Shown in pieces: positions 48,132-57,256 of a stretch of 64,000 nucleotides of DNA (its first letter is position 1; each line of letters begins with the position of its first letter). The notes below the pieces were generated by a model. It was not told the origin of the DNA, did no database searches, and saw nothing but the letters and a program-made list of their open reading frames with translations. Location: positions 62,001 to 126,000 of the forward strand of contig CAMZIQ010000003.1 in the NCBI GenBank assembly GCA_947307295.1. The letters run 5' to 3'. Source of the stretch: an uncultured Pseudomonadota bacterium (GTDB lineage: Bacteria; Pseudomonadota; Alphaproteobacteria; Rs-D84). Made by a program: the position numbers and the translations under genes.

Positions 48132-48311
48132 ATGAACCCACAAACAAGAACACCATGCGAAACATTTTCACGCTCAATGGGATATATTAGACCGGTAAAA
48201 AACTTTAATATCGGTAAATACGCAGAATTTTGCGAAAGAAAAACTTTTACAGAATCTAATTCTTTGACTGCTGGTGCACGTCACAAAGAATTGTTGAAAA
48301 TGGCTGCTTAA
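48132..48311 (+). CDS. Separate glycyl-radical domain protein of class III RNR, 59 aa
   Basis: MNPQTRTPCETFSRSMGYIRPVKNFNIGKYAEFCERKTFTESNSLTAGARHKELLKMAA; SRxxGYxRPVxxxNxGKxxEFxxRKxF resembles the NrdD C-terminus. Own RBS AAAGGAG. Confidence 0.75.
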   Translation: MNPQTRTPCETFSRSMGYIRPVKNFNIGKYAEFCERKTFTESNSLTAGARHKELLKMAA

Positions 48312-48327
48312 TGTGGGTTTTGATGTT

Positions 48328-49032
48328 ATGAAGCAGATACAAATCGGCGGCCTGGTTTCCTTTACCACGATAGATTATCCTGGGAAACTGGCCGCTGTAT
48401 TATTTTTATGTGGATGTCCGTTTCATTGTGTATATTGTTCAAATGAACATCTTATACCAGTGGGTGAAGGCGAATATGACCCGGATAAAATCTTTGATTG
48501 GTTAAAAGCGCGTGTTGGTAAATTAGAAGGTGTTGTTTTTTCTGGGGGTGAAGCATTAATGCAGGCTGATGCGACAATTGAATATATGAAACGTGTCAAA
48601 GATTTAGGTTTTGCAATAGGTTTGCATACTAACGGCTTTTACCCAGATTTAATGAAAAAAATTGAAAATATCGTTGATTGGGTTGGTTTAGATTTTAAAA
48701 CTACGCGCAGAAATTATAAAGAATTGGTTGGGCTGGATATCGCATACGACAGAATGATTGAATCATTAAAATATTGGGTGTCAACAGGACGTGGTCTAGA
48801 GGTTCGCACAACATGTGACCCACGTTTTGTATCAAAAGAAGATTTGTTAGAAATTGCAAAAATATCATCAGATTTGGGTGTTAAAAATTTTGCTGTGCAA
48901 AAATATACCCCATATCACGAAGACGAAAATGCACAAACGACACCTGCAGACCGTGAACAATTTTTCAACGATGAAGAATTGAAAAAGAAAATAGAAAGTT
49001 TATTTGAAACTGTGATATGGAGAAATAATTAG
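48328..49032 (+). CDS. nrdG: Anaerobic RNR activating protein, radical SAM
   Basis: GGLVSFTTIDYPGKLAAVLFLCGCPFHCVYCSNEHLIP. Confidence 0.88.
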   Translation: MKQIQIGGLVSFTTIDYPGKLAAVLFLCGCPFHCVYCSNEHLIPVGEGEYDPDKIFDWLKARVGKLEGVVFSGGEALMQADATIEYMKRVKDLGFAIGLHTNGFYPDLMKKIENIVDWVGLDFKTTRRNYKELVGLDIAYDRMIESLKYWVSTGRGLEVRTTCDPRFVSKEDLLEIAKISSDLGVKNFAVQKYTPYHEDENAQTTPADREQFFNDEELKKKIESLFETVIWRNN

Positions 49033-49033
49033 A

Positions 49034-49062
49034 AAAAAACGTCCCAAATGGGACGTTTTTTA
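49034..49062. terminator. Bidirectional terminator
   Basis: AAAAAACGTCCCAAATGGGACGTTTTTTAT. Confidence 0.8.
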
Positions 49063-49064
49063 TA

Positions 49065-49937
49065 TTAACGACTATAAACAACACCTAATAATTTTTTCAC
49101 GTCTTTGTCGGGCGATTTATTTGCTTTGATATTATCACCGATATTGCTTAAAAAGTTAATCACAGATTGAAATTTTTGACGTTCTGGCAAATAAATATCT
49201 GATGTTTCACCATATCCAATCAGAATATTTTTTGCACCATCGCCGTAATAATAGTGCATATCACGTGATGGTTCAGCAAAATGGGCTGCGCCAAAATCTA
49301 TCAAACCCGAAATTTGTTTTTTATCTTTATCAAACATCATATTGGCAAAATGCAAATCACCATGAACAAGCACTTTTTTGACAGGGTGATTAATTGATAA
49401 ATCTTCGTATCTTTCGCGCATTTTTTTAATATCAATAATTTCTTGCTTTGAAAAACAAGCGCGCACAGATTCAGAAAAATAATCGTTATATACATTAACG
49501 GTATCAGTATATTCGGAAACAGATAAGACTTTTTCAGAATCATCAAATTCAGAATCATGTAATTCACGCATGATACGACCAATCTGTTGCAATATACCGT
49601 TTTTTGTTTGTTCGTCAAAAGAATCGTGTAATTCTTGGGTATAAGTTATACCACTAACCAAAGATTCTCCAAAAATGAAACGATTATCATATTCACGGAT
49701 TCTGTACAGAATATGCGGAAAACCAAAAGACAACTTATCGCTTAGTTTTGATATGATATAGTCTTCGTGTTTTGCTTGTTTATAAAATTTTTCACCAATG
49801 TTTGAAATTTTAAAAACAATGTTTTTGTTTACCAGACAAGCGGTAGCAAATTTTCCATGACCCAAAACAGAAAAGTCATTGATTTGCAATTCTGGGAATG
49901 CATTTTTGATAATGTTAAAAAATTCGTGTTTATCCAT
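49065..49937 (-). CDS. Aminoglycoside phosphotransferase / kinase-fold family protein
   Basis: VLVHGDLHFANMMFDKDKKQISGLIDFGAAHFAEPSRD (HGDxxxxN...IDFG). Confidence 0.85.
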   Translation of the reverse strand: MDKHEFFNIIKNAFPELQINDFSVLGHGKFATACLVNKNIVFKISNIGEKFYKQAKHEDYIISKLSDKLSFGFPHILYRIREYDNRFIFGESLVSGITYTQELHDSFDEQTKNGILQQIGRIMRELHDSEFDDSEKVLSVSEYTDTVNVYNDYFSESVRACFSKQEIIDIKKMRERYEDLSINHPVKKVLVHGDLHFANMMFDKDKKQISGLIDFGAAHFAEPSRDMHYYYGDGAKNILIGYGETSDIYLPERQKFQSVINFLSNIGDNIKANKSPDKDVKKLLGVVYSR

Positions 49938-50046
49938 GTTAAACAACCTTTGTAATTTTGTGAATATATTGAATTTATGTTTTTTTTGTTGGTGCGGCGC
50001 TGGCGGGGGTGAGCCTATGGCCCACATAAAATACCAAGTTTATATA

Positions 50047-50104
50047 AAAAAACATACACGCTTTTGGTGTATGTTTAGTTGTTTCTGGTGGCTCTGGTCG
50101 GAAT
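50047..50104 (-). repeat. Displaced tRNA-Leu 3' stub plus terminator (copy of 50239-50296)
   Basis: ATTCCGACCAGAGCCACCAGAAACAACTAAACATACACCAAAAGCGTGTATGTTTTTT present twice, offset 192 bp. Confidence 0.9.
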
Positions 50105-50277
50105 GTTATACCCCATCTGCGTTTTCACTTGATGGGTCCCCATCGACTCGTAAGATTCAAACTTCGCTGACGCTTGTTTTCATCAACTATCGTCCCGAAC
50201 CTTCGGTTCGCTTCCGACTCACAGCCCCTGACATAAACAAAAAACATACACGCTTTTGGTGTATGTTTAGTTGTTTC

Positions 50278-50362
50278 TGGTGGCTCTGGTCGGAATCGAA
50301 CCGACACTCCTTTCGGAACTTGATTTTGAGTCAAGCGCGTCTACCAGTTCCACCACAGAGCC
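50278..50362 (-). tRNA. tRNA-Leu (anticodon CAA)
   Basis: GGCTCTGTGGTGGAACTGGTAGACGCGCTTGACTCAAAATCAAG...GTCGGTTCGATTCCGACCAGAGCCACCA. Confidence 0.95.
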
Positions 50363-50382
50363 AGAACAATTTACAACTGCTA

Positions 50383-50766
50383 TTATTTTGTTTTTTTTGC
50401 AGCTGCTTTCTTCGCTTCGACCTTTTTCACCAAACGAGCGCTGCGAGTTGGTTTATGAACCGGTTTTTTCGCAGGTGTTGCAGGTTTGCCGTTTTTCTTT
50501 TCAATGGCTTTTTTAATAGCAGCCATTTCAGGTGTTAAGCGAGAAATTGGTTTTGACATTACATAAGCATCCAATCCGCCATGTTTTGTCAATGTGCGCA
50601 ACCCAGCAGTAGAAATACGAAGGCTGAAATCACGAGCCAAAACATCGCTGTGGAATGTTAATGTTTGCAAATTAGGCAAGAATGTACGCTTTGTACGACG
50701 ATGAGAGTGCGATACATTCATACCGACCATAGTTTTTTTTCCAGTTACTTTACATACACGTGGCAT
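50383..50766 (-). CDS. rpmB: Ribosomal protein bL28
   Basis: [43 protein letters not shown]; extended basic C-terminus. Confidence 0.93.
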   Translation of the reverse strand: MPRVCKVTGKKTMVGMNVSHSHRRTKRTFLPNLQTLTFHSDVLARDFSLRISTAGLRTLTKHGGLDAYVMSKPISRLTPEMAAIKKAIEKKNGKPATPAKKPVHKPTRSARLVKKVEAKKAAAKKTK

Positions 50767-50969
50767 TTTAAATCCTTTAATTACTGGGCAGTAATTTATA
50801 ACAAAATTTGCAAAAAGTCAAGTAATGTTTTTATTTTTTGTTATATTATCACATAATTTGTGTTCAAATGCGGAAACTTTCAGGCAATAGATTATAATTT
50901 TTTACGAATCAAGCCGATATTTAGCAAAAAAAACTCTTGTGAATTTTTTAACAATATGCTACAACACTC

Positions 50970-51155
50970 GTGTCAGAAAGAGTTTTTCTGATGGGGTGTG
51001 ACTACCCGTTTTGAAGTGCGTCTAAGAATGGACGTTAAATGTCTCCAACGTTGTGGTTGGAGGGATGCGAATAATGCAAAGCAAAATAAGCACACAATTT
51101 CACTTCAAATTGTAGTCAACCTCCAACCGCCCTGATTTTTCGGCGGTTATTTGTT
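50970..51155 (+). ncRNA. Structured leader RNA / candidate ncRNA with terminator
   Basis: GACTAC...TTTGAAGTG / CACTTCAAA..GTAGTC long stem; CTCCAAC/GTTGGAG hairpin; competing GGTTGGAGG/CCTCCAACC; terminator AACCGCC...GGCGGTT. Confidence 0.55.
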
Positions 51156-51176
51156 TTAACGCAAAGGGGGAATTTA

Positions 51177-51980
51177 ATGAGACATTTATTAACCAGATTT
51201 TTTGCATGTATGATTGTGTGTGTGGGATTGTTTATTAGTCATACCCACGATGCGTTGGCATTGTTAGAACCAGCAGAACCTGGGTCTGAAGAATGGTTTA
51301 TGAATCATGTGGAGCTATGTGTAAGCAACAAAGAAATAAGATATTTTTGTGATACATATGACTATGAACAAGAAGATTATCAAGATTTTATAGAATTTGA
51401 CTTTTGTTATGAAGATTATGTGACGTTGGAAGAAGTATGCCCATATTCCATAGTCGCACACAATGAAATTTGTTCAGAAATACCCGGACAAACGTTTTCT
51501 GGTTGGAAAGAGTTGAATACGGGTGTTATATACCAACCAGGCGAAACTGAATTACCGTCAAATGATTGTGGTTTTATATTTCTTGCGCAATATGAAATGG
51601 TGAATACTGTTTCTCTTACTTGGTATAATGGCGATACGCAATTAACGGTTCCAAGCAACGCACAATCTTGTGAATATGGTGGAACCATGACTTTACCACC
51701 AGAACCAACACCGCCCGCACCAGGGTTAATATTTGATGGATGGACGATAAAAGTAATGGCACAACCAGATTGTTCTTTATTAACTGGTTTAGAATGTCGT
51801 TCAACCCCCGGTTGTTTCAAGCTCACGGGTCCCATGTGTTATAATTTAGTTGAAAGTTGTGCAAGTGTCACGGACCAAGAAACCTGTAACAAAAGTGGTC
51901 AATTAGGTAGGATGAATTGTGCGTGTTATTGGCGTAATGGATCGTGCGTGACCGGTGGTTGTGAACCAGGCATGATGTAA
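51177..51980 (+). CDS. Secreted Cys-rich protein related to the InlB-like repeat family
   Basis: Signal peptide; VSLTWYNGDTQLTVPSNAQSCEYGGTMTLPPEPTPPAPGLIFDGWTIKVM parallels the C-termini of 39129 and 40303 ORFs. Confidence 0.65.
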   Translation: MRHLLTRFFACMIVCVGLFISHTHDALALLEPAEPGSEEWFMNHVELCVSNKEIRYFCDTYDYEQEDYQDFIEFDFCYEDYVTLEEVCPYSIVAHNEICSEIPGQTFSGWKELNTGVIYQPGETELPSNDCGFIFLAQYEMVNTVSLTWYNGDTQLTVPSNAQSCEYGGTMTLPPEPTPPAPGLIFDGWTIKVMAQPDCSLLTGLECRSTPGCFKLTGPMCYNLVESCASVTDQETCNKSGQLGRMNCACYWRNGSCVTGGCEPGMM

Positions 51981-52009
51981 GTTTTGGGTATATTCTTCTC
52001 TCTACCCAA

Positions 52010-52036
52010 AAACCCCGCTGAAAACTCAGCGGGTGT
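52010..52036 (+). terminator. Rho-independent terminator
   Basis: CCCGCTGAAAACTCAGCGGGTGTTTTTT. Confidence 0.75.
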
Positions 52037-52283
52037 TTTTTACAGACACAAATTTATTTGTGTCATTCCGAGCGAAGCGTGGGAATCTAGGTCATATTAT
52101 GTTTTTATCTTTTTTATAACAAGAAAAACTACCAAAATACACCTGAACTGCCGCTCTTTTGCAATAACACCAAGACCAAGGGTGTGGTAAATAAAAGGTA
52201 TAAGGCTGGGTTTATTGTCCGATGGCTTGAATTTATAAAAAATGCGACTATATAAATGGCATAAGAAAACAAGAGGTAATTCA

Positions 52284-54341
52284 ATGAATCCAGAAGATAT
52301 TCAAGAAACACCACAGCAAGCAATTGAAAAATACACTACTGATTTTACTAAATTGGCTGCTGATGGAAAACTAGACCCAGTAATTGGGCGTGAAGATGAA
52401 GTTCGCAGAACTATTCAGGTTCTTTCGCGCAGAACGAAAAACAACCCTGTGTTAATTGGTAATCCAGGTGTTGGTAAAACAGCGATTGTTGAAGGTTTGG
52501 CACAACGCATAGTTTCTGGCGATATGCCTGAAAATCTGTTGAATAAAAAATTATTGTCGTTGGATATGGGTGCTTTGATGGCAGGCGCTATGTATCGCGG
52601 TCAATTCGAAGGAAGACTAAAAGCAATTTTAAAGGCTGTCAAAGATTCAAACGGACAAATTATTTTGTTTATTGATGAATTGCATACTATGGTTGGCGCA
52701 GGCAAGGGCGAAGGCTCTATGGATGCAGGCAATTTATTAAAGCCTATGTTGGCGCGTGGTGAATTGCATTGTGTTGGCGCAACTACTTTGGATGAATATC
52801 GTCAATATATTGAAAAAGATCCTGCACTGGCACGTCGTTTCCAACCGGTTTATGTTGATGAACCAACAGTAGACGATACGATTTCAATCTTGCGCGGATT
52901 AAAAGATAAATACGAAGGTCATCATGGTGTTCGTATTGCTGATGCTGCGCTGGTTGCTGCGGTGAAATTATCTAATCGTTATATTACTGACAGATTTTTG
53001 CCAGACAAAGCGATTGATTTGATTGATGAAGCTGCCGCAAGGGTGCGTATTGAAATTGCGTCTAAGCCTGAAAAGTTGGATGAATTGGACAGACATTTAA
53101 TGCAACTTAAAATTGAACAGCAGGCATTAAAGAAAGAAAAAGATGAAGAATCTAAAAAGCGTTTGAAAGATTTGGAAAACTTAATCGAAAAAATGCAGGC
53201 TGAATCTGACAAAATGACTGCCGAATGGCATGATGAACAAAAAAAGATGAAAGGTTTATCAGATTCTATGGCGGCATTGGATGCTGCACGTGCAGAAGTT
53301 GCAATCGCTATGCGTAATGGCGATTATGAAAAAGCGTCAGCCCTGCAATATGGGAAAATTCCAGAATTAGAAGAAAAAATCAAAAAGCAAAACACAGAAT
53401 CCAAAGAATATAAAACTGTGTTGCCAGAACATATCGCAGCGGTGGTTTCTAAATGGACAGGTGTTCCAGCAGACAGATTGTCTATGGAAGAACAGGCAAA
53501 ATTATTAAACATCGAAGATGAATTGCGTAAACGCGTGGTCGGTCAAGATGAAGCATTGTCCGTTGTTGCGCGTGCTATACGTCGTTCGCGTGCGGGGTTA
53601 TCTGACCCACGCAGACCTTCGGGTTCTTTCATGTTCCTTGGTCCAACTGGTGTTGGTAAAACCGAAGTTGCCAAGGCTTTGGCGGAATATCTGTTTAATG
53701 ATGATACTGCGATGACGCGTATTGATATGAGTGAATATATGGAACCTCATTCAGTTGCGCGCTTAATCGGCGCACCTCCGGGATATGTGGGATATGAACA
53801 AGGTGGCGAATTAACAGAATCTGTGCGCCGCAGACCTTATCAAGTATTATTGTTTGATGAAATTGAAAAGGCGAATCCTGATGTGTTCAATGTATTCTTG
53901 CAAATACTTGATGACGGCAGATTGACAGACGGGCAGGGTCGCATAGTTAATTTTACAAATACTATCATAATTATGACGAGTAATTTGCCAAGTATGGATG
54001 CAGTTAAAAAGCAATTCAGACCTGAATTCATTAACCGTATTGATGAAATAGTATTCTTTAATGCGCTGGGCAAAGACGTAATGGCTGACATCGTTAAAAT
54101 CCAAATTAAAATTTTGGAAAAGAGATTGGCAGAGCGTCAAATGTCTTTGCACATCACAGACAAAGCAATTCAATGGTTGGCTGATAATGGTTATGATGCT
54201 GTGTTTGGTGCGCGTCCATTGAAACGTCTTATTACAAATGCAGTCGAAGATAAAATCGCAGATTTGATTTTATCAGGTAAGGTTGGTGAAGGTTCTACCG
54301 TCACCGTAGATGTTCATGGCAAAGAATTGTTGATACAATAA
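52284..54341 (+). CDS. clpB: ClpB-like disaggregase lacking the N-terminal Clp_N domain
   Basis: Begins about 20 aa before [26 protein letters not shown]; two Walker motifs ([16 protein letters not shown]); M-domain ([29 protein letters not shown]-like). Confidence 0.88.
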   Translation: MNPEDIQETPQQAIEKYTTDFTKLAADGKLDPVIGREDEVRRTIQVLSRRTKNNPVLIGNPGVGKTAIVEGLAQRIVSGDMPENLLNKKLLSLDMGALMAGAMYRGQFEGRLKAILKAVKDSNGQIILFIDELHTMVGAGKGEGSMDAGNLLKPMLARGELHCVGATTLDEYRQYIEKDPALARRFQPVYVDEPTVDDTISILRGLKDKYEGHHGVRIADAALVAAVKLSNRYITDRFLPDKAIDLIDEAAARVRIEIASKPEKLDELDRHLMQLKIEQQALKKEKDEESKKRLKDLENLIEKMQAESDKMTAEWHDEQKKMKGLSDSMAALDAARAEVAIAMRNGDYEKASALQYGKIPELEEKIKKQNTESKEYKTVLPEHIAAVVSKWTGVPADRLSMEEQAKLLNIEDELRKRVVGQDEALSVVARAIRRSRAGLSDPRRPSGSFMFLGPTGVGKTEVAKALAEYLFNDDTAMTRIDMSEYMEPHSVARLIGAPPGYVGYEQGGELTESVRRRPYQVLLFDEIEKANPDVFNVFLQILDDGRLTDGQGRIVNFTNTIIIMTSNLPSMDAVKKQFRPEFINRIDEIVFFNALGKDVMADIVKIQIKILEKRLAERQMSLHITDKAIQWLADNGYDAVFGARPLKRLITNAVEDKIADLILSGKVGEGSTVTVDVHGKELLIQ

Positions 54342-54367
54342 AAAAAACCGCCCGAATGGGCGGTTTT

Positions 54368-55117
54368 TTACATGCCATATGTTCGTTTGATATAATTATT
54401 GCGTGCAACCCTATCTGTTTGCAGTTGTTTGATTAAACCCACAATATTATTTATTATCAGAGTTTTTTTCTCTTCTGAATCATTAGAGAAACGAGTCACT
54501 ACGAAAGACATTTTTTCGCTGTATATCTTATACCATGAATATGATGCTTTATCAGTCTTTATTAAAAATGCAGAATCAGGCGCAACAGAATCTTTCATTG
54601 GTTTTCCATCTTGTCTGCGTGGCAAAGGTTTGAAAAATCTCTTTGAGGTATTAGATAAAAAGAAATCAAAGCCCATATCTTGGATGATTTTAAAAACTTC
54701 GGTTTCAACACATGATTGTTCTTTTTTTGCGTATCGTGGTTCATCTATCATTTTAGGTTTTGCAAACAAGGTCAATTGTGGTTCAAAAAAGATTGGTTTT
54801 TGGTTGGAATCTGGATTGGTCCAATCAAATTTTTTTGATTCGATTGTTGTTTGATCATAAATTGTGATTTCGTTTTTATTTGAATCACACACAACAAGAC
54901 AATCATCAACTGACCGTGTTTTGAAACCTTTTATTGAATCATAATCAATATAAGGTCCAACACAAATATCAGAAAGCCGTGTAACACCTGGGTTTCCGCG
55001 CAGTCTTAATGATTTATAAGAATCACTTATGTCATAAATTGGATAATGACCAAATGATGCGTATCCACCTTGGTCTATCCTAACTTTTGGGATATAAACA
55101 GGTTCTATTTTTGACAT
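54368..55117 (-). CDS. Hypothetical protein
   Basis: MSKIEPVYIPKVRIDQGGYASFGHYPIYDISDSYKSLRLRGNPGVTRLSD; RBS AAAGGACG. Confidence 0.5.
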   Translation of the reverse strand: MSKIEPVYIPKVRIDQGGYASFGHYPIYDISDSYKSLRLRGNPGVTRLSDICVGPYIDYDSIKGFKTRSVDDCLVVCDSNKNEITIYDQTTIESKKFDWTNPDSNQKPIFFEPQLTLFAKPKMIDEPRYAKKEQSCVETEVFKIIQDMGFDFFLSNTSKRFFKPLPRRQDGKPMKDSVAPDSAFLIKTDKASYSWYKIYSEKMSFVVTRFSNDSEEKKTLIINNIVGLIKQLQTDRVARNNYIKRTYGM

Positions 55118-55265
55118 TACAACGTCCTTTTTATAAATCTGCCTCTCTATTACTCCCAAAACTCTAAGTCGCACGATACCAATAATTGCATAAAAAAGCA
55201 AGGCAATAATTCTTGACACTTGGCACCAGCATAGTATACTGAGCCAGGTTAAAAAAGGATTTTAA

Positions 55266-55649
55266 ATGGCTAAGAAAATACAAAATACAGATATGTCTCT
55301 GAACAAAGAAGAACACATTTTGCCAATTATTAGAAATGAACAAGGCTATTTGGTTGAAGCAGATGGGACTTTTATAGATGTCACTTCTGATAAACGTGTG
55401 TTGTACATTGGTTATAAACCAAAAACACCTGACAAAGGTGATACAATGAAGGGTATTATCGCGCAATACAAAAAAAATGAAATGATTTTAAAACTTGAAG
55501 AAGCTAAAGAAGTAAAAAACGAAAATAAAATTAAACGCACCAAGGAAATTCTTAAAAATATAGAAGAATGTTTGATCAGGGAAAAAGACTATGTTTTTAA
55601 ACATTTACACATTAATGTTGAAAATATAATTTCCGGTAAACAAAACTAA
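55266..55649 (+). CDS. Hypothetical protein
   Basis: 127 aa ORF with AAAAGGA upstream. Confidence 0.5.
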   Translation: MAKKIQNTDMSLNKEEHILPIIRNEQGYLVEADGTFIDVTSDKRVLYIGYKPKTPDKGDTMKGIIAQYKKNEMILKLEEAKEVKNENKIKRTKEILKNIEECLIREKDYVFKHLHINVENIISGKQN

Positions 55650-55735
55650 AAAATGCCCAACAAGGGCATTTTTTTCTCTTGCACTTAGATATATTTTTTT
55701 GTTAAATTTTGTGTTGAAAAACAAAAGGAAAAAAT

Positions 55736-56557
55736 ATGGAAATGACACTTGATTCTTTGGTTACCATGTTGGGGGAAGTTTTGGCGAGTTTTGGTATGAG
55801 ATTAATCGCTGCGATTGCAATATGGGTTATTGGTTTTTGGATTGTTAAAAAGGTTGTCGCATCATTAAGTTTTGGTATGAAAAAGCATGATGTTGACCCT
55901 TCTTTGGCATCTTTTTCTCAATCTTTTTTAAGTATAACTTTAAAGGTTTTTGTAATAATTATAATATTGGCAACACTTGGTGTTCAAATGACGTCCATAG
56001 TGGCTGTACTTGGTGCTGCTTCGTTGGCAATTGGTATGGCGTTGTCAGGAACACTGCAAAACGTTGCTGGTGGTATGGTTATATTATTGTTTAAACCATT
56101 CAAAGTGGGTGACGCTATTGTGACTGCTGATGGTAAAATGGGTATTGTTAAAAAAATTATGATATTCACGACAGAATTACATACTTTTGATAATCAGGTT
56201 TTATTCTTGCCGAATGGCGCTTTGTCAAATGGTGTTATAACTAATTTATCTCAGGGTAAAAATCGCAGAACAGATTTAACAGTTGGTATATCGTATGGAG
56301 ATGATGTTGAAAAAGCACGCAGTGTTGCAATGAAAATATTATCCAAAGATAAACGCGTATTAAAAAATCCAGCACCAGAAATTATATTGACTTCTCTGGA
56401 TGATAGTGCGGTCACATTAATTGTTCGTTATTGGACTAAATATGAAGATTTGTTGCCAGCTCAGGCTGAAATTTTGGAAACAATATACAAAGAATTTCCA
56501 AAGAATAAATTGCATTTCCCATTCCCACAAATGGATGTTCATGTGAAAAAGAATTAA
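55736..56557 (+). CDS. mscS: MscS family mechanosensitive channel
   Basis: VAVLGAASLAIGMALSGTLQNVAGGMVILLFKPFKVGDAI; FLPNGALSNGVITN. Confidence 0.9.
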   Translation: MEMTLDSLVTMLGEVLASFGMRLIAAIAIWVIGFWIVKKVVASLSFGMKKHDVDPSLASFSQSFLSITLKVFVIIIILATLGVQMTSIVAVLGAASLAIGMALSGTLQNVAGGMVILLFKPFKVGDAIVTADGKMGIVKKIMIFTTELHTFDNQVLFLPNGALSNGVITNLSQGKNRRTDLTVGISYGDDVEKARSVAMKILSKDKRVLKNPAPEIILTSLDDSAVTLIVRYWTKYEDLLPAQAEILETIYKEFPKNKLHFPFPQMDVHVKKN

Positions 56558-56584
56558 AAGAAAACGCCCATTTGGGCGTTTTTT

Positions 56585-56923
56585 TTATTGTTTTTGTCTT
56601 ATAAACGATGTTCTTAGACGATTAAACAAATTCGGTTTTTGTTTTGCAATAAATAAATCTTCTTCTTTGGTATTTAAATCTTTGCACAAAGCATCGCAAA
56701 ATTCATCAAGTGTCATAGCTATCATCAAAGGCGCATCGTTTTTTATAGAGACATTATATTTATATTCAAACTCTGTGATAATATTTATTCTATCAATTAT
56801 ATCAAATCCAAGGACTTTATTCATTTTTGCATCAGGTGTAATTTTGTCACTAGATATATATGTGAACATATCATATATAATACCTTTGACTTTATCAAAA
56901 CAGTCTTGTTTTGTGTATGGCAT
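56585..56923 (-). CDS. Acyl-carrier-protein-like protein lacking the phosphopantetheine serine
   Basis: ACP-like pattern KVLGFDIIDRINIITEFEYKYNVSI, with Ile where DSLD has Ser. Confidence 0.55.
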   Translation of the reverse strand: MPYTKQDCFDKVKGIIYDMFTYISSDKITPDAKMNKVLGFDIIDRINIITEFEYKYNVSIKNDAPLMIAMTLDEFCDALCKDLNTKEEDLFIAKQKPNLFNRLRTSFIRQKQ

Positions 56924-56928
56924 AACAA

Positions 56929-57240
56929 TTACCTTTTTTGTGTTTTTTGCAAAACAGTAATTTCTCTGTTTTTGGCGGTCAATGCATCAATAACAGATTT
57001 GTAAACATCGTTAACGGTTTGAAAATCACTAGCACGATTAAAATCAATCGAGATATCGTATTTGTGTTCTAATTCCATTACTGTTTGAACAATATCTAAA
57101 CTATTTAAATTTAAGTCTTCGTGTATTTTAGAATCAATAGTTATAGTCATTTTGTCTACATTGTAATCTGGTAATTTGCGCAAAGCTCTTGTTAACACTT
57201 TTGTGCAAAAAATTTTTTCTGATGTTGTATAATTTTTCAT
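56929..57240 (-). CDS. Acyl-carrier-protein-like protein
   Basis: SKIHEDLNLNSLDIVQTVMELEHKYDISID; NSLD retains Ser. Confidence 0.65.
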   Translation of the reverse strand: MKNYTTSEKIFCTKVLTRALRKLPDYNVDKMTITIDSKIHEDLNLNSLDIVQTVMELEHKYDISIDFNRASDFQTVNDVYKSVIDALTAKNREITVLQKTQKR

Positions 57241-57256
57241 TTTTTATCGTCCTTTT

